A stretch of DNA of 7,202 nt from Candidatus Poribacteria bacterium (GTDB lineage: Bacteria > Poribacteria > WGA-4E > GCA-2687025), in the NCBI GenBank assembly GCA_002687025.1, contig NYZG01000447.1:1-7202 (forward strand), read 5' to 3'. A program made the position numbers and the translations under genes. Shown here one piece after another: positions 5,810 through 7,202 of this stretch (positions are counted from its first letter, which is position 1; each line of letters starts with the position of its first letter). The notes below the pieces were generated by a model. It made no database searches, was not told where the DNA came from, and saw only the letters and a list, made by a program, of their open reading frames with translations.

Positions 5810-6823
5810 CTAGTCGAATTCGTACGGCACGGTCTCCGCCTGGTGCGTGCGCGATGACTTCTCGGAGAGTTCCAGCACGGCGATGACGCGTCGCGCCGAC
5901 TCCGGCGTCACGATGAGGCTCGTGTTCCCCGGGTCATTCACGTGAGCGACGAAGTTCTCGTAGAAGCCGGGGCCGGGACGCCCCTCGAACTTCACTTCCT
6001 GGCTGTCCGGGTGGTCCGGCAGCTCGGACTGCACGTGGAAGCAGCCGTCGCCGTCCGTGATCGCCCCGTGCGACCCGAGCACGCGCCAGCGCTGCTTGCC
6101 GACCTTGGCGATCTGCGACATCTGGATGTCCGCGCTGCACCCACTGTCGAACCGGATGATCCCGTGGACATGGTCCTCGTTGCTGATGTCGTCCCAGACG
6201 AGGTCGTGGAAGAACCCCGTGATGTTCACCATCCTGTCGGGGATGACGTTGAGCAGCCAGTCGATAAAGTGCGCGCCCCAGTCGTAGAACGCGCCCCCGG
6301 AGACGCGCTTGACGCTACGCCACCAGTCTGGGTTCGGCTTCCCGTAGCCGCCGCCCCACATCTCGACGTTGAAGACCTGCCCGATGACGCCGCGTTCGAC
6401 GAGACCCTTCAGCGTCCAGAAGTCCTGGTCCCACCGGCGGTTGTGGTGCACGGTCAGCACGACATCGTTCTGCTTGGCCGCCTCGATAAGCTCCGTAGCC
6501 TCGGCGATGCTGATCGTGAACGGCTTCTCCACCACTGCGTGCTTACCGGCCTGGAGGCACGCCAGCGTAGGTCCATGGTGGAGATTGTGCGGCAGCACGT
6601 TCACGGCTACGTCGAATTCGCCCCAGGCGAGCATATCGTCCAACGAGTTGAACGTCTCGACCTCGGGGAATTCCTCCTTCGCCGCGGCCGTGCGCGCCTC
6701 GTCGATGTCCAGGATGGCGACCGTGCTGATGCCATCGGTTCGGTTCATCGCGTGGACGTGATGACGCCCCATGTTGAACGCGGCGCCGTAGCCGATGACG
6801 GCTCCGCGGATCTCGTCAGCCAC
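5810..6823 (-). CDS. Gfo/Idh/MocA family NAD(P)-dependent oxidoreductase
   Basis: A 337-residue protein of typical length for this family of sugar, inositol and related dehydrogenases. The N-terminal Rossmann fold begins AVIGYGAAFNMGRHHV (residues 8-23), a nucleotide-binding G-x-G-x-x loop, with ILDIDEART (38-46) after strand 2; Asp there often favours NAD. VVEKPF (97-102) is the conserved EKP motif, whose Lys contributes to catalysis. The C-terminal domain carries SGGAFYDWGAHFIDWLL (175-191), matching the family's G-G-G-x-x-x-D-x-G-x-H-x-x-D signature, with Asp181 and His185 as likely active-site residues. NRRWDQDFW (128-136) is also typical of this group. The substrate is not predictable. 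The start is GTG 6823, chosen because AGGGAG (6830-6835) lies 6 bases before it; an in-frame TTG at 6844 has no such site. A candidate promoter lies about 55 bases upstream and a terminator follows the stop. Confidence 0.92.
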   Translation of the reverse strand: MADEIRGAVIGYGAAFNMGRHHVHAMNRTDGISTVAILDIDEARTAAAKEEFPEVETFNSLDDMLAWGEFDVAVNVLPHNLHHGPTLACLQAGKHAVVEKPFTISIAEATELIEAAKQNDVVLTVHHNRRWDQDFWTLKGLVERGVIGQVFNVEMWGGGYGKPNPDWWRSVKRVSGGAFYDWGAHFIDWLLNVIPDRMVNITGFFHDLVWDDISNEDHVHGIIRFDSGCSADIQMSQIAKVGKQRWRVLGSHGAITDGDGCFHVQSELPDHPDSQEVKFEGRPGPGFYENFVAHVNDPGNTSLIVTPESARRVIAVLELSEKSSRTHQAETVPYEFD

Positions 6824-6829
6824 CTGCTT

Positions 6830-6835
6830 CTCCCT
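6830..6835 (-). promoter_or_regulatory. Shine-Dalgarno site deciding the GTG start of the oxidoreductase
   Basis: On the - strand AGGGAG stands 6 bases before GTG at 6823 and lies inside the reading frame of the alternative TTG start at 6844, so it favours GTG. Confidence 0.7.
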
Positions 6836-6877
6836 GCATCGCAATACGTCGTGTATTCCTGCCCGCCACGGCTGCCG

Positions 6878-6906
6878 AGTCTAGCACGCGCGCGGAACAC
6901 CGGCAA
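6878..6906 (-). promoter_or_regulatory. Candidate sigma-70-type promoter of the oxidoreductase gene
   Basis: On the - strand TTGCCG (6906-6901) and TAGACT (6883-6878) are separated by exactly 17 bases. Each hexamer matches 4 of 6 consensus positions. The expected start point would give a leader of about 50 bases before the GTG. It lies in the 84-base gap after the acyltransferase stop. A 15-base inverted repeat, AATAC-5-GTATT (6843-6857), lies in that leader and could be an operator. Two 4/6 hexamers can occur by chance. Confidence 0.4.
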
Positions 6907-6907
6907 T

Positions 6908-7202
6908 TCACGCGGAGGAGCGCGACGCACGGCGGGGTCGAGTGCGCGGGCCGTTCAGGAGCGTGCCGAGAGGCGTGTAGCGCACAACCGTGTGGTAGCT
7001 CAGCAGCAGAACGCCGCTGACGATCCCGCAGACCAACGTGAACTTCACGAACGCCGGCGCCGGCCAGTCGCGCACGATCATCTGCCCCCAGATTATCAGC
7101 GGCAGATGCGCGATGTACAGCCAATAGGACGAGTCAGAGACGTACCGCAGCCAAGCGCGTTCCCCGGAAAACGCCGACCGACACAGGCCCATCAGCCCGA
7201 AC
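6908..7202 (-). CDS. C-terminal end of a membrane acyltransferase 3 family protein (5' end outside window)
   Basis: About 97 residues are visible before the TGA at 6910-6908; the gene continues beyond the right edge. The peptide has RYVSDSSYWLYIAHLPLIIW, a Ser-rich turn leading into a membrane helix, then a second helix VKFTLVCGIVSGVLLLSYHTVV, and ends in VRYTPLGTLLNGPR plus a basic tail. This ending (SYW-Y--H-PL, then LSY--V-YT--G-LLNG) is typical of the acyltransferase 3 / OpgC-like integral membrane O-acyltransferases, which add acetyl or succinyl groups to sugars or glycans at the cytoplasmic membrane. The acceptor is unknown. It is collinear with the oxidoreductase, whose start is 84 bases further on, with a candidate promoter between them. 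Confidence 0.8.
   Translation of the reverse strand, partial: FGLMGLCRSAFSGERAWLRYVSDSSYWLYIAHLPLIIWGQMIVRDWPAPAFVKFTLVCGIVSGVLLLSYHTVVRYTPLGTLLNGPRTRPRRASRSSA

Noticed and set aside
1..7202. CRISPR array, insertion sequence, toxin-antitoxin or defence cluster
   Set aside because: I saw no regularly spaced identical repeats, no transposase or integrase motifs, and no nuclease or toxin-like small gene pair on either strand.

Overview
This is a GC-rich bacterial window of ordinary chromosomal genes plus one unusual non-coding locus. Third codon positions are strongly G or C, Shine-Dalgarno sites (GGAGGA, AGGGAG) precede most genes, and TTG- and GTG-headed frames are common. The mix suggests an uncultivated, environmental, high-GC lineage: an ECF sigma factor fused to a HEAT-repeat domain, a Gfo/Idh/MocA oxidoreductase, and several stand-alone enzymes. 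I cannot place it in a phylum from this sequence alone.

Layout. The left end (1-1398) is read on the + strand. It holds the tail of a PurS-type purine biosynthesis protein, then a protein with two GNAT acetyltransferase domains. From about 1470 to the right end everything is read on the - strand. In transcription order, right to left, these are: the C-terminus of a membrane acyltransferase 3 protein (6908-7202); a Gfo/Idh/MocA oxidoreductase (5810-6823) with a candidate promoter just upstream and a hairpin terminator just downstream; a proline iminopeptidase-like alpha/beta hydrolase (4872-5729); a class I SAM methyltransferase (4023-4781); a 457-base gene-free stretch; and the sigma-HEAT protein (1772-3565). 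Positions 1399-1771, where the two strands converge, have no confident gene. A coding-like stretch there on the - strand may be a small unknown gene or a gene remnant.

The most interesting part is 3566-4022. Two tandem tRNA-like cloverleafs lie on the - strand directly upstream of the sigma-HEAT gene. Both keep tRNA-typical D and T arms. In both, the anticodon arm is replaced by an 8-pair stem capped by a GCAA tetraloop, and the acceptor stem runs past 7 pairs, so no free CCA-type 3' end is possible. The acceptor stems differ in sequence but both pair fully, through several compensatory changes. This looks like structural conservation rather than tRNA decay. They may be a tRNA-mimicking RNA or a structured leader for the sigma gene; the function is unknown.

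The genes do not form one obvious pathway. The - strand genes are collinear, but gaps of about 80-460 bases and at least one terminator argue against a single tight operon.
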